Of a DNA stretch of 64,000 bases, positions 17,565-27,083 are shown piece after piece. Within the stretch, counting starts at the first letter, position 1, and each line of letters opens with the position of its first letter. The notes under the pieces were generated by a model that searched no databases, was not told where the DNA came from, and worked only from the letters and a program-made list of their open reading frames with translations. The stretch is from Novipirellula artificiosorum (GTDB lineage Bacteria; Planctomycetota; Planctomycetia; Pirellulales; Pirellulaceae): NCBI RefSeq assembly GCF_007860135.1, contig NZ_SJPV01000001.1, positions 1,547,299 through 1,611,298 on the forward strand, written 5' to 3'. The translations under genes and the position numbers were made by a program.

Positions 17565-19076
17565 ATGAATCGCTTGAATCGTCGCCAATTCACCTCCCTC
17601 GCAGCCGCCGGCATTGCGACGGCTTCCATGCCTCGCCTGAGGGCTGCTGGTCCTAACGAGACGCTTGGCGTTTGTGTGGTGGGAGTCAATAGCCGTGGCA
17701 ACGAACACATTCGTGGATTCAACCACGACCCACGGACCGAAATTCGTGCAATCGTCGACATTGACGAAAGCGTCGGTCAACAACGAGTGGCAAAGGTCGC
17801 AGAGATGCAGGGCAAGAAGCCCAAGTTCTTTACGGACATCCGGGATGCAATTGATTTCGACGGCATCGACATTCTCAGTGCTGCGACGCCCAACCATTGG
17901 CACGCGCTGATGGGAATCTGGGGCATGCAAAGCGGCAAAGATGTCTATGTCGAAAAACCCATTTGCCATAACATCGACGAAGGCCGTGCCTTGGTTGCAA
18001 CCGCGAAGAAATATGGGCGGATGTGCCAAACGGGAACGCAATGCCGCAGTAGCAGTGCCGTTCGTGATGCGATGCAGTTTATTGCCGAGGGTGGAATCGG
18101 CGAAGTCAAGTTTGCTCGTGGGTTGTGCTACAAACGACGCGCTTCGATCGGACCGCTTGGCGACTACCCCATTCCTGAAAAAGTCAACTTCGATCTTTGG
18201 AGCGGCCCGGCGACCTTCACCGATCCCAAACTCACCCGCCGCAACTTCCACTATGATTGGCATTGGCAACGGCACTACGGCAACGGCGATTTGGGGAACC
18301 AAGGTCCCCACCAAACGGACATCGCTCGCTGGGGGCTGGGGCTCAATCGGCATCCCAACGCGATCTTCACCTATGGCGGTCGCTTGGGTTATCAAACCGA
18401 ACGCAAAGACAAGAACTACGTGGACGCCGGCGACACCGGCAACACCGAGATTTCGATCTACGATTACGGTGACAAGTGCATCGTCTTCGAAACACGCGGC
18501 CTGGATTGCAAGACGACCTCAGGTCCTGAAATCGAAGGGTTCTTCGGCAACGAAGGCAGCAACAAGATCGGAGTGATTTTCTACGGCAGTGAAGGCTATC
18601 TCGCCCAAACGTCGTATGAGCATTGCACGGCCTACGACTTGGACATGAACGTGATCAAGGATTTCCGTGCCAAGAACGTGGGCGATGCCCACTTCGCAAA
18701 CTTTATCGATGCTTGTCAGTCGCGTGACGCGTCGAAACTGAATGCGGACGCGTTGATGGGGCACCTTTCCGCCGGGGTCAGTCATCTCGGGAACATTTCG
18801 TATTACCTTGGTGAGCAAAACCACGGATCCCCCGATGAGATTCGCCAGATCTTGGCGGGTGTCAAAAGCTTGGATGATAACGATGCAACGCTAAAGCGGA
18901 CCGTGGACCACTTGGTCGGCAACGGAGTGATCTTGGAGGAAACACCGCTTTCGATTGGTGCACAATTGAAGTTTGATCCCGAAACCGAACGGTTTATCGG
19001 CAATGAGGCGGCCAATGCGATGTTGACTCGTGAGTACCGTAAGGGATTTGAAGTTCCAGCACCGGAAAACGTTTAG
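17565..19076 (+). CDS. Gfo/Idh/MocA family oxidoreductase, Tat-exported
   Basis: A 503-residue NAD(P)-dependent dehydrogenase of the Gfo/Idh/MocA family, probably acting on a sugar or inositol derivative in the periplasm. The ATG at 17565 is chosen because it begins a twin-arginine signal, MNRLNRRQFTSLAAAGIATA, with cleavage likely after RLRAAG. The Rossmann loop is GVNSRGNEH (40-48), and EKP at 130-132 carries the conserved Lys. A C-terminal domain (FHYDWHWQRHYGNGDLGNQG) holds the predicted substrate-binding His/Asp. Tat-exported members are numerous in planctomycetes, where cofactors fold in before export. It stands alone on the plus strand. Confidence 0.92.
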   Translation: MNRLNRRQFTSLAAAGIATASMPRLRAAGPNETLGVCVVGVNSRGNEHIRGFNHDPRTEIRAIVDIDESVGQQRVAKVAEMQGKKPKFFTDIRDAIDFDGIDILSAATPNHWHALMGIWGMQSGKDVYVEKPICHNIDEGRALVATAKKYGRMCQTGTQCRSSSAVRDAMQFIAEGGIGEVKFARGLCYKRRASIGPLGDYPIPEKVNFDLWSGPATFTDPKLTRRNFHYDWHWQRHYGNGDLGNQGPHQTDIARWGLGLNRHPNAIFTYGGRLGYQTERKDKNYVDAGDTGNTEISIYDYGDKCIVFETRGLDCKTTSGPEIEGFFGNEGSNKIGVIFYGSEGYLAQTSYEHCTAYDLDMNVIKDFRAKNVGDAHFANFIDACQSRDASKLNADALMGHLSAGVSHLGNISYYLGEQNHGSPDEIRQILAGVKSLDDNDATLKRTVDHLVGNGVILEETPLSIGAQLKFDPETERFIGNEAANAMLTREYRKGFEVPAPENV

Positions 19077-19290
19077 AACAACGAAACGTCAAGCGGTTTG
19101 AATCGGCAGGAAAGCGGTGGCAGCGCCCTTTTCTGCCACGCCCTCCAACCGCTTTGCCCGGTCTCGACACCGATCGTCCTGCGGGGCGATGGGGACATTG
19201 TTCGTCGTCGAGCGAGCGGCGATTGCAGAGCACGGATTTCGCATACACTAGAGTTAGTTGCTGTCCGTTTTCTGCAAGAGGCTGTTTTTG

Positions 19291-20496
19291 ATGTTTCGGT
19301 TTTCAATCTTACTCTGCGGGGTGTTGCTCCATGCCTCCAGCGGTGTTGCCCAAGAGTCGCCTGCTTCGCCACCGGGATTGGATCGAAGTCGCGTTGAAGA
19401 ACGGCTTGAAGGGGATTTCGGTTCTGCCGACATCGCTGCAGCGACGTCGTGGGCCGATTCCCTGGGGCTTGCCGATTGGCTCGGCCCGCTCGCCCCAGTG
19501 GCCCTTTCTCCATTCTTTGGCGTCACCTGCTTGTCCGGGCTTGCGATCTGGGGGCCGGATTGGGCGACCGATAACGCATTGCTCGGTGCATCGGGGCCGC
19601 TACAAAACCACTCGCTCTTCTTCGTTTTCTTAGCGTTAACGGTCTTGACCAGTTTGCCGCGACTCACCAAAGTCAGCAAGCCATTTGCACAAGCGACCGA
19701 TCGGTTGGAAACCTACGCGGTGATTGTGATCTTGTTGGCGATCAAGGTCATCGCTTCGCTGGATAGCCCCGGCGAAGATCAAACCGAAGTCGTGATGGTT
19801 CAGTTGGGCGTGGTTCGTTTCACCGTCGACACGCTGTTGGCGGTCGCGATGGTGATCAACGTGTTGGTGATCAACAGTGTGAAATTCTTCTTTGAGTTTA
19901 TGGTTTGGTTGACGCCGATCCCGGCCATCGATGCGATCTTCGAATTCTGCAACAAATCGCTCTGTGTGACGCTGATGGCGGTCTACGCTTTCAGTCCAAC
20001 CATCGCAACGATTTTGAACTTGGCCATTCTGCTAGTTGCCGCGATTGTGTTGCGTTGGGTCAGCCGACACATTCGCTACTATCGCACGATGGTCTTGGAT
20101 CCGGTGGTTTCTCGCGTCTGGTCCGCTTATGGTGATCCCAAGCACCCCGAAATGGTCGTCTTTTGCAAGGGCGCATTCGGGCCCTTTGCAGCCAAGAGCC
20201 GACTGCGGCTGCGGCGGGACGAACTGGGCCAGGGTTGGCAACTTCGCGAAGCGAATTGGTGGATGCCGGGCGGCGAACACGCGCTTGACGAAACCGCCGC
20301 ACCACGCATCCGTCGCGGTTGGGTGATGCATACCATCGAGGTCACCGATTCCTCAGGCCAAACGACCGAGTTTGCCGTTAGCCGCCGCTACGATTTGGCA
20401 CTGCAAACCTTGGCAAAACGCATCGGCATCTTGGTTGACGAACAACCCGCGGCCCAGCCGCGGCGTCCAACGGAGGCCGCGGTTGAGTTTAACTGA
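19291..20496 (+). CDS. Uncharacterised integral membrane protein
   Basis: A protein of 401 residues from the ATG at 19291, which has AAGAGG about 10 bases upstream and begins a signal peptide (MFRFSILLCGVLLHASSGVAQ). An alternative ATG lies at 19258. After a short soluble part come five to six hydrophobic segments (about 50-75, 90-110, 125-150, 170-190 and 220-260). The segment SPFFGVTCLSGLAIWGPDW and the following LTSLPRLTKVSKPFAQATDR look conserved but I cannot name the family. A soluble C-terminal domain of about 135 residues follows (from HIRYYRTMVLDPV). Neighbours give no functional hint. Confidence 0.8.
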   Translation: MFRFSILLCGVLLHASSGVAQESPASPPGLDRSRVEERLEGDFGSADIAAATSWADSLGLADWLGPLAPVALSPFFGVTCLSGLAIWGPDWATDNALLGASGPLQNHSLFFVFLALTVLTSLPRLTKVSKPFAQATDRLETYAVIVILLAIKVIASLDSPGEDQTEVVMVQLGVVRFTVDTLLAVAMVINVLVINSVKFFFEFMVWLTPIPAIDAIFEFCNKSLCVTLMAVYAFSPTIATILNLAILLVAAIVLRWVSRHIRYYRTMVLDPVVSRVWSAYGDPKHPEMVVFCKGAFGPFAAKSRLRLRRDELGQGWQLREANWWMPGGEHALDETAAPRIRRGWVMHTIEVTDSSGQTTEFAVSRRYDLALQTLAKRIGILVDEQPAAQPRRPTEAAVEFN

Positions 20497-20510
20497 GCCG
20501 TGAAGGGTAC

Positions 20511-21947
20511 CTATTTGCCGCCCCGGATCTTCCAGTTCGGATTGGGCACGTGTGCTTCGTCCATCATCGCGGTCGCCTGTTTGACGATCTCCGGATGCTG
20601 GTCGGCCCGGTTTTCCTGCTCGCTGATGTCTTGATCCAAATCAAACAGTTCGACCGACCCGCTGAACATGGGCTCGCGAATCGCTTTCCACTTTCCAAAC
20701 CGGACGGCTTGTCGGCTGCCTTGTTCGTAAAATTCCCAGTACAAATAGTCGTGCGCTTGCTGCTCCGCTGCGTTCCCCTTTAACGTCGGTACAAAACTGA
20801 TGCTGTCAAGGTTCTCCGGTGCATCGACCCCCGCAAGCTCGGCCGCCGTTGCCATCCAATCACCAAAGTAAGCAATGTGCTCGGTGGTTTGTCCGGCGGG
20901 AACCGTTCCCGGCCACCAGGCGATCGCCGGAACGCGGATGCCACCTTCGTGCATCGCACGCTTGATCCCGCGAAGCGGTCCCGACGGATTGAAGGTTTCC
21001 AAATGATGCCGCGATTCGTCGTGCGGTCCATTGTCGCTGGTAAAAAAGACCAAAGTGTTCTTTTCGATTCCAAGTGCGGTCAATTGGTCCATGATCCGGC
21101 CCATGTCGGTATCCATCCGTGTGATCATCGCCGCTTGTCCCTTGTCTTGGTCGGACCAATCGCGGTCTTGGTAGATTCCATAGTCGGGGACCTCGGCGCC
21201 GTTGCCGGTCATCTTTGATCCTTCGTTATTGGCGTGCGGGATCGTGAGCGCCAGGTACAAAAAGAAGGGATTGTCCTTTTCGCTGTCGATGAACTGCATC
21301 GCTTCTTTGGCGAACAGATCATGAGAATAGTCGACCCGCTTCGTTGCGCTTCCGCCAACAAAGCCCCCATACTTGGCTTCCTTGCTCACAGGCTCGACCA
21401 CGTTGCCCAGCAGTTCTTTTTGGTCGCCTCGCCACAAAAATTCCGGATAGTAATTGTGCGCATGGACTTGATTGAGGTAACCATAGAATTGGTCGAAGCC
21501 TTGCTTAAGGACAAATCCTTCGCTATCGACTTCGCCGAGTCCCCACTTGCCCACCAGCGCGTTGGTGTAGCCAACGGGTTTCAGAACTTCGGCAACCGTC
21601 ACGTCTTGATCACGGAGTGATTGGACCGTCATGTCGCCGCCCCCCGCATTACCGCGAACGTGAGTGTGGCCCATGTGTTGACCCGTCATCAACACGCTAC
21701 GACTGGGGGCGCAGACGGTATTGCCAGCATAAAACTGGGTAAACCGCATCCCCTCACGAGCCATTTGGTCGAGCCGGGGGGTCTGGATTTGCGTTTGCCC
21801 ATAACAGCCCAAATCGCCGTAGCCGAGATCGTCGGCGAGCACGAAAATCATATTGGGGTGTGTCGTATCCGCACACAGTGGCTGGGGCAGCACGAGAGAA
21901 AGGGAACAAAGAACGAGCAGAAGGAGCGAACCTTTTCGGTAATGCAT
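20511..21947 (-). CDS. Arylsulfatase-type sulfatase, secreted
   Basis: A 478-residue type I sulfatase that would hydrolyse sulfate esters, probably of marine polysaccharides, outside the cytoplasm. The ATG at 21947 starts a signal peptide ([20 protein letters not shown]) ending near PLCA; the frame is open upstream to 21995. The formylglycine site is Cys79 in [11 protein letters not shown], and metal-binding Asp residues are in [11 protein letters not shown] (39-40). Further family motifs are LVGKWGLG and [12 protein letters not shown]. Activity needs conversion of Cys79 by a formylglycine-generating enzyme, which is not in this window. Large numbers of sulfatases are a hallmark of marine planctomycetes. 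Confidence 0.95.
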   Translation of the reverse strand: MHYRKGSLLLLVLCSLSLVLPQPLCADTTHPNMIFVLADDLGYGDLGCYGQTQIQTPRLDQMAREGMRFTQFYAGNTVCAPSRSVLMTGQHMGHTHVRGNAGGGDMTVQSLRDQDVTVAEVLKPVGYTNALVGKWGLGEVDSEGFVLKQGFDQFYGYLNQVHAHNYYPEFLWRGDQKELLGNVVEPVSKEAKYGGFVGGSATKRVDYSHDLFAKEAMQFIDSEKDNPFFLYLALTIPHANNEGSKMTGNGAEVPDYGIYQDRDWSDQDKGQAAMITRMDTDMGRIMDQLTALGIEKNTLVFFTSDNGPHDESRHHLETFNPSGPLRGIKRAMHEGGIRVPAIAWWPGTVPAGQTTEHIAYFGDWMATAAELAGVDAPENLDSISFVPTLKGNAAEQQAHDYLYWEFYEQGSRQAVRFGKWKAIREPMFSGSVELFDLDQDISEQENRADQHPEIVKQATAMMDEAHVPNPNWKIRGGK

Positions 21948-22144
21948 CAGTAGGATTCGACAGTCGGAGTGGGTGGGGATTCTCATGCAGAACACCGCAC
22001 TTTACGGCGTCTCGCATGATAGTTTACACCATGGGAGAAGTTGCCTGGGTTGATTCTCGGGCGAATCCCGTCGAGTTCCCTGGGGAACCCGACGATCGAG
22101 GAATGTGCTCAAAAGTTTCGAAACGATCCAAGGATAAGAAAAGC

Positions 22145-22750
22145 ATGGTTTTACGATTTGCATTGGTTGCCGCGGCGACGTTCGCTGCGATGGGATTTGG
22201 CATCGATACGGCGACGGCGCAAGAACCGGTCTTCGTCCAGCTCGATACCAGCGAGGGGACCATCGTGCTGGAGCTGAATGTGGAAAAAGCCCCCAAGTCG
22301 GTCGCTAACTTTGTTCAGTATGTCAAAGATGGCTTCTACAAGGATGTGATTTTTCACCGAGTCATCGATGGATTTATGATCCAAGCGGGTGGGTATGACA
22401 CCGACATGAAGATGAAGAAGACCTTGCCAACGATTCGCAACGAAGCCGGAAATCGGCTGAGTAACGAAAAGTACACGATCGCGATGGCACGTAAGGGCGA
22501 CCCGCACAGTGCCGACAGCCAATTCTTTATCAACACCGGAAACAACACCAACTTGGACCGCGCGAATTTTCAAGACGGTTTCGGATACACGGTGTTCGGC
22601 AGAGTGATCGAAGGCCAAGAGGTTGTCGATCGAATCGGCAAAGCAGCGACCAAGTCCATTCCCGACCCTGTGATCCGAGGCGCTTTAATGCGTGATGTGC
22701 CGGTCACGCAGATCGTCATCAAGGACGCACGCGTGGTCGAGAAAAAGTAG
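22145..22750 (+). CDS. Cyclophilin-type peptidyl-prolyl cis-trans isomerase, exported
   Basis: A 201-residue protein with a signal peptide (MVLRFALVAAATFAAMGFG, cleaved near ATAQ) and a complete cyclophilin domain, so it should catalyse prolyl isomerisation during protein folding outside the cytoplasm. Family motifs are VIFHRVIDGFMIQAGG, with the active-site Arg in FHR, then SADSQFFINTG and GYTVFGRVIEGQEVVD. The ATG at 22145 is chosen because it begins the signal peptide; the frame is open to 21860 across the sulfatase promoter. Divergent from the sulfatase, convergent with the ABC permease, with a repeat element between the stops. Confidence 0.93.
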   Translation: MVLRFALVAAATFAAMGFGIDTATAQEPVFVQLDTSEGTIVLELNVEKAPKSVANFVQYVKDGFYKDVIFHRVIDGFMIQAGGYDTDMKMKKTLPTIRNEAGNRLSNEKYTIAMARKGDPHSADSQFFINTGNNTNLDRANFQDGFGYTVFGRVIEGQEVVDRIGKAATKSIPDPVIRGALMRDVPVTQIVIKDARVVEKK

Positions 22751-22785
22751 CGATCCGGAGTCGATGGCCCCCATTTGCACGCTGA

Positions 22786-22918
22786 GAACCTATCCGAAAA
22801 GGGGTCTGACCCTTTGTCGACCGACGTTTCGATTGCTCAAGAACTCGTTGTTTTCCAATGGAATTGCTACCGATGCGCTCAGACCAAGAGAGGGTCAGAC
22901 CCCTTTTCGGATAGGTTC
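22786..22918. repeat. 133-bp element with 28-bp perfect terminal inverted repeats
   Basis: The left arm 22786-22813 (GAACCTATCCGAAAAGGGGT then CTGACCCT) is perfectly complementary to 22891-22918, with 77 bases between. With one mismatch the arms extend to include the stop codon of the ABC permease gene at 22919-22921. It lies between two convergent genes, so it could act as a bidirectional terminator, but the arms are long and end in a GGGTCAGACCCC-like palindrome, more like a dispersed miniature element. No clear target-site duplication was seen. Confidence 0.9.
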
Positions 22919-25300
22919 TTAGAAGTCGCTTCGTCGAAAGTAGACACAACTGAGCGTCATCATCAGCAGGATGAACAGAGAGCAACTCAGTACCGGTTCG
23001 AGAATTTTGTAACGTACCAGTTCGACGGGGCCAGATGCATCACGATGGAACTCGACGGACGTCTCGCCGCTAATGATTGCGGCGACCGTCCCGCCGAGTT
23101 CGCCGGTTTGCGGCGTCAGTGTGCGCAGCGGCGTCATCAAGTAGCGGTCGACTTGCCGCCACCGCGACACGTGTGGTCGAAGGAATCGTCGGATGCCAAA
23201 ATGCTCGGCGTCCAAGAAATCAACCTGATCGAGATGGTGAGCCAGCACGATTTGATTTGATTTCGAGACATATTCAACGGTTTCAACCTTCTTGACCGGT
23301 ATCTCTTTTTGCATGTCCCAGGTCTTGGCGACCGAATTCCATTCGAGGATCCGGCAACGTTTGTCACTGGTCAGCACGACGAACCGATCTTGATCCCCCA
23401 ACGCGACCAAGGCAAGGCAGGTCAATTGCTGCGGCAGGGTCACCAATGCCTTTTCTTCGAGCGTCGCGGTCTCCAGCACGCGCAGTTCACTCGTCTGTGT
23501 GGCGACAACGACATGGCCGCCTCCGGTGGCCAGCGAGGCAAATCGCGGCAGTTCGTCAAAAAGCGTTTCTTCGGCGGTCCGTGTCCATGTTGCGGGGATG
23601 CCGGCATCGCGATTGCCGTGTAGCGAGAACAAGTCTTTGCCACTGAGGAACACCAAGCTGTCGCCCGACGAATCGATCGCAAACGTGCGAGGCGGATTGA
23701 GTGCAATCTCTTTCGGTAGGATGTTTTCGAAGCCCGCCGTGGGGACGCCCATCATGCTGGATAGTTTTGCCATCCAATCGGGTTGCGACGAAGGTGTGTT
23801 TTCAGCAGACGCGGAACTTTCGGGTTCAACCGACGCACCTTCGGATGCGTCCGGATCAGGAGCCACCCCTTGCAAGACCTTGGACTGCGACGTGATGGCC
23901 GCGCCGCTGGTGTTGACGGCCAACAAGTCATCGCCCGCGACCAAAAGCCTCGTTGTCGCGGTCGGCAATCGCAAGCTCGGTTGCGGGCGCCAGCGGTTCG
24001 GTTCGGTCAAAACCAACAAATCGAAGGCTCCCATGCCAAACACGTTCATGCGGCCGCCGACCACGCGTGCCGTTGCAATCGAGCCGTCGTCAAGAGTGAC
24101 CGGAGGCAGGACACGGTCCGCGCCAAGCGCTTCGGATTCAAAGACCTCGTCCCACTGCTGTCCCGCTGCGTCCCACCGTAGCAAGCCTTCGCCTCGCGTG
24201 GTTGCGAACACCTCGTCGCCGCTGATTGCAAGATGTTTGAGCGAATCGGGGCGGCTCACGAAGACGTCAAAGAACCCGCCGATGAATCCCACAACCACAC
24301 AGAAGGCTCCGAACATGCATGTCACACCAATTGCCAAAATCGGAGAACGCCAACGCAGTCCCGCGAACACCGAAACACTATAGAAAACAGCAAACACAAA
24401 GACCGAAACGGGAATACACAGCAACACACGAGCGTTCCACACATCGAGCCGAAGTCCCGAAATCAAGTACAGCCCAATCACCAATTGGATCACACAGAGA
24501 CAGACGAAGGCGCAGCCACCGATGAATTTGCTGATCAGCAGCATCGATCGTGAGATGGGTTTGCTGAGCAGCAGATGCAGCGAACCGGGCTGGAGCATGT
24601 CGGGGACGATCGATGCGGTCACCAAGATTCCCAGAAAAACGAGAATGAACCCGAGCAACCAATTGATGATGGTCGGAAGGACCATTTGGTTGAGCACGAT
24701 GCGGAACTGTGTTTTATCGATCGCCAAGCGGGCGGGGAAATCCATCCCGAAGTAGGTCAATCGGATCGAGCGAGCGGAACGGGATTGAAACACACCGGGT
24801 AACGCCGCTTCGATTCGAAGTCGCGTGCGTCGAGCTCGCAGCGAATCGCTCATCGCTTCGGCATCCATCGGGTCGAGTTCTCGAAGCTCGCGCAGCCGAA
24901 CGGTCGACTGCCAGGCTACGGGGTCGTACCAGGTTTCGTCATCAAACAGTTCATTCAGCGAATCGGAGAGTTTGCTGAACCAAATCCGAACGTCTTCCCC
25001 CTCGCCCACTTGCCGCAGCTGCCGCTTCAGATCTTCGGACAGAGCCGCAGCAATTCGGCCGGCCGGTTTGGACGCTTGATTGGGGTCGACCAGACCTTGG
25101 GCGAGCATCGCCTTGAGCCGCGATGCGTTGTCGAGATCCCGGTCGAGAAACGTTGTCGTGTAGTCCTCGCGATATCCAATCGGCGATAACGCACCGAGCA
25201 GAATCCAGATCGCGACGAAAGCGATCCACAGAATTCGCGACGAGAGCGCAGCGTGAAACGAGTCGAGAATCACGGCGAGGTAGGGCCAAATCGGTTTCAC
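22919..25300 (-). CDS. ABC-2 type permease with large beta-propeller-like insert
   Basis: A 793-residue membrane protein coupled to an ABC ATPase gene: its ATG (25298-25300) overlaps the ATPase TGA as ATGA. The first helix (ILWIAFVAIWILLGAL) is followed by a soluble loop of about 150 residues. A cluster of six or so helices comes at about 210-350, including ASIVPDMLQPGSLHLLLSKP, typical of ABC-2 permeases of the ABC-2/NosY type. After that comes a soluble region of about 400 residues with repeated short beta-like units (HLAISGDEVFATTRGEG, FAIDSSGDSLVFLSG, LATGGGHVVVATQTSELRV), resembling WD40/YVTN propeller blades, then one last helix (LSCSLFILLMMTLSCVYF). This architecture is unusual. Likely an exporter or membrane-remodelling component; cargo unknown. 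Confidence 0.85.
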   Translation of the reverse strand: MKPIWPYLAVILDSFHAALSSRILWIAFVAIWILLGALSPIGYREDYTTTFLDRDLDNASRLKAMLAQGLVDPNQASKPAGRIAAALSEDLKRQLRQVGEGEDVRIWFSKLSDSLNELFDDETWYDPVAWQSTVRLRELRELDPMDAEAMSDSLRARRTRLRIEAALPGVFQSRSARSIRLTYFGMDFPARLAIDKTQFRIVLNQMVLPTIINWLLGFILVFLGILVTASIVPDMLQPGSLHLLLSKPISRSMLLISKFIGGCAFVCLCVIQLVIGLYLISGLRLDVWNARVLLCIPVSVFVFAVFYSVSVFAGLRWRSPILAIGVTCMFGAFCVVVGFIGGFFDVFVSRPDSLKHLAISGDEVFATTRGEGLLRWDAAGQQWDEVFESEALGADRVLPPVTLDDGSIATARVVGGRMNVFGMGAFDLLVLTEPNRWRPQPSLRLPTATTRLLVAGDDLLAVNTSGAAITSQSKVLQGVAPDPDASEGASVEPESSASAENTPSSQPDWMAKLSSMMGVPTAGFENILPKEIALNPPRTFAIDSSGDSLVFLSGKDLFSLHGNRDAGIPATWTRTAEETLFDELPRFASLATGGGHVVVATQTSELRVLETATLEEKALVTLPQQLTCLALVALGDQDRFVVLTSDKRCRILEWNSVAKTWDMQKEIPVKKVETVEYVSKSNQIVLAHHLDQVDFLDAEHFGIRRFLRPHVSRWRQVDRYLMTPLRTLTPQTGELGGTVAAIISGETSVEFHRDASGPVELVRYKILEPVLSCSLFILLMMTLSCVYFRRSDF

Positions 25301-26418
25301 GCCGGCGCCTCAAAGGGGGCGATCTCAATGTCCGCGGGTTCGGTCGGCGGAGCTTCACTCCCCTGCACTGCCTGCATGAAGGTCTCTTCAAGCGACGCGC
25401 GTTTGAGGACCAAGCCTCGCAGCGAAAGCCCCAAACCACGAATCCGGTCCACGGCGTCGTCGACTTGCTGTTGCGAGGTCAGCGGCAGTGAAAAATGTAG
25501 CGAGCTGGGGGAATCGGCGTTCGACGTTGCTGTCATCGGTCCGCCGCTGCGTGGTCCCAACTGCATTTGCGGAAACAGCGGCGAGAGCCGTGCCGCGAGC
25601 TGCCCGGCTCCCGCATCCGCATCGCTGACTTCGAACGCGACCTGCTGGAAACGATCGGATCGCGTCAGTTCATCAATACGACCGACGGCACAGATCTTTC
25701 CCTTTGCCATGATGGCAACGCGTGAACAGATGAGTTCGACTTCTTGCAGGATGTGGCTGTTTAAGAAAATGGTTTTTCCCGATTCTCTCAATCGATTGAT
25801 CACAATCCGAACTTCGTTGCGACCGACGGGATCGAGGCCGTCGGTTGGCTCATCGAGCACCAGCAGGTCCGGGTCGTGCATCAATGCTTGAGCCAAACCG
25901 AGGCGTTGGTACATCCCCTTGCTGAATTGACGCACCGATTCGCGATCGCGTCCCCGGAGCCCAACGAGTTCGAGCAATTCGTCCGAACGTCGGGCGATCT
26001 CTGGCGATGCCATTCGGCTCATTCGTCCGTAGTATTTCAGGGCCGTACGGGCCGAATGGTGACGGTCGACACGAAGCGATTCTGGCAAGTAGCCGACTCG
26101 CATTCGCGCCGCGATGCTGCCGACCGGTTGTCCGAATAACGTCGCCGTCCCCGAAGAAGCCGTGACGACTCCGAGCAAGATTTTGATGAGCGTGGTTTTG
26201 CCGGCGCCGTTGGGACCGAGCAATCCAAACACTTCACCAGCGTCGGCGTGCAGCGAAACGCCACGAAGGGCCTCGACCGTGCTGCGGCCGCGCAGCGACC
26301 AGGGCGCATAGGTTTTCGTCAGTTCGTCAACCTGTACAACACTTTGGCCCGAATCGTGCCGCTCGGGATCGGACCGTGGTTGTTGAGAAGTCGGTGGGGC
26401 GAGAGAGATGGCGTTCAC
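25297..26418 (-). CDS. ABC transporter ATP-binding protein
   Basis: A 373-residue ATPase from the GTG at 26418, chosen because it overlaps the upstream stop as GTGA, the same coupling as the next junction; an ATG at 26511 would overlap the upstream gene by about 97 bases. Walker A GLLGPNGAGKTT, signature FSKGMYQRLGLAQAL, Walker B DLLVLDEPTDGLDP and the switch His in FLNSHILQEV are all present. The C-terminal 100 residues resemble the regulatory tail of CcmA/NatA-type exporters. It powers the permease encoded immediately downstream and overlapping by 4 bases. Confidence 0.93.
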   Translation of the reverse strand: MNAISLAPPTSQQPRSDPERHDSGQSVVQVDELTKTYAPWSLRGRSTVEALRGVSLHADAGEVFGLLGPNGAGKTTLIKILLGVVTASSGTATLFGQPVGSIAARMRVGYLPESLRVDRHHSARTALKYYGRMSRMASPEIARRSDELLELVGLRGRDRESVRQFSKGMYQRLGLAQALMHDPDLLVLDEPTDGLDPVGRNEVRIVINRLRESGKTIFLNSHILQEVELICSRVAIMAKGKICAVGRIDELTRSDRFQQVAFEVSDADAGAGQLAARLSPLFPQMQLGPRSGGPMTATSNADSPSSLHFSLPLTSQQQVDDAVDRIRGLGLSLRGLVLKRASLEETFMQAVQGSEAPPTEPADIEIAPFEAPA

Positions 26419-26861
26419 ACTGACAAAATGCGAATCAGAAGGTAGGCGAGCCAAGTCGCCATGACCGCAATCAAACCGACTGCTAACCAGCGGTGAGCCG
26501 GTTGCCGCCAAGAGAGCGGGTGGACTTCGCGTTCATACAAATGGCGAAATCGTTCGCGTTGGGGTTCGGATTCGAAAACACCGTCATCGACCAATTCGTG
26601 AAGTCCGAACTGAACCGAATACTCGACCACGCCAAAGACGCTGTGGCGAAGGCGTTCGCCATCGACCCCGAGTCCTTCAAAGTACCAGAGTTGGTTGCCG
26701 AAGCACTGTTCGGTTTCAGGACGCTCGTCGACGCATCGCAACTGAACGATCTCACTATGATCGGGGCAGAAACGTGCCCGTGTCATTGCACGACCACAAT
26801 CCAGGCGCACCTGTCGAATCGTTCGCTCAGAAAAACGTCTGGTCCTCGTATCCGCACCCAT
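26415..26861 (-). CDS. Uncharacterised tail-anchored protein, first gene of the ABC operon
   Basis: A 148-residue protein with four Cys in its first half (VRLDCGRAM, RARFCPDHS, VQLRCVDER, ETEQCFGN), which could form a zinc site, and one C-terminal transmembrane helix (WLAVGLIAVMATWLAYLLI). The rest is charged and probably cytoplasmic. Its TGA overlaps the GTG of the ABC ATPase gene, so it is translated with the transporter and may be an accessory subunit. The start at 26861 is an ATG; the next Met is 25 residues further in. I do not recognise the family. Confidence 0.7.
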   Translation of the reverse strand: MGADTRTRRFSERTIRQVRLDCGRAMTRARFCPDHSEIVQLRCVDERPETEQCFGNQLWYFEGLGVDGERLRHSVFGVVEYSVQFGLHELVDDGVFESEPQRERFRHLYEREVHPLSWRQPAHRWLAVGLIAVMATWLAYLLIRILSV

Positions 26862-27083
26862 GGGCCGTTCTCCAACTTACCGCCAGGGAAAAAGGGTCGC
26901 CTCGTGAATATCATTATTGCCGGTTAGTCTACTAACGTCACCGGGATAATTGGTGAAAAATTCCCTTTGTGCTCCAGAAAAATGAGTTGCTGCCGACTTT
27001 TCGCTGTCGGGAAGCCGCAGCGATTGTGCTTTTTTTTCGGCGGAGCTCGTTTCCCATTTTAACCGTTTTTTGGGCTATTTCCC

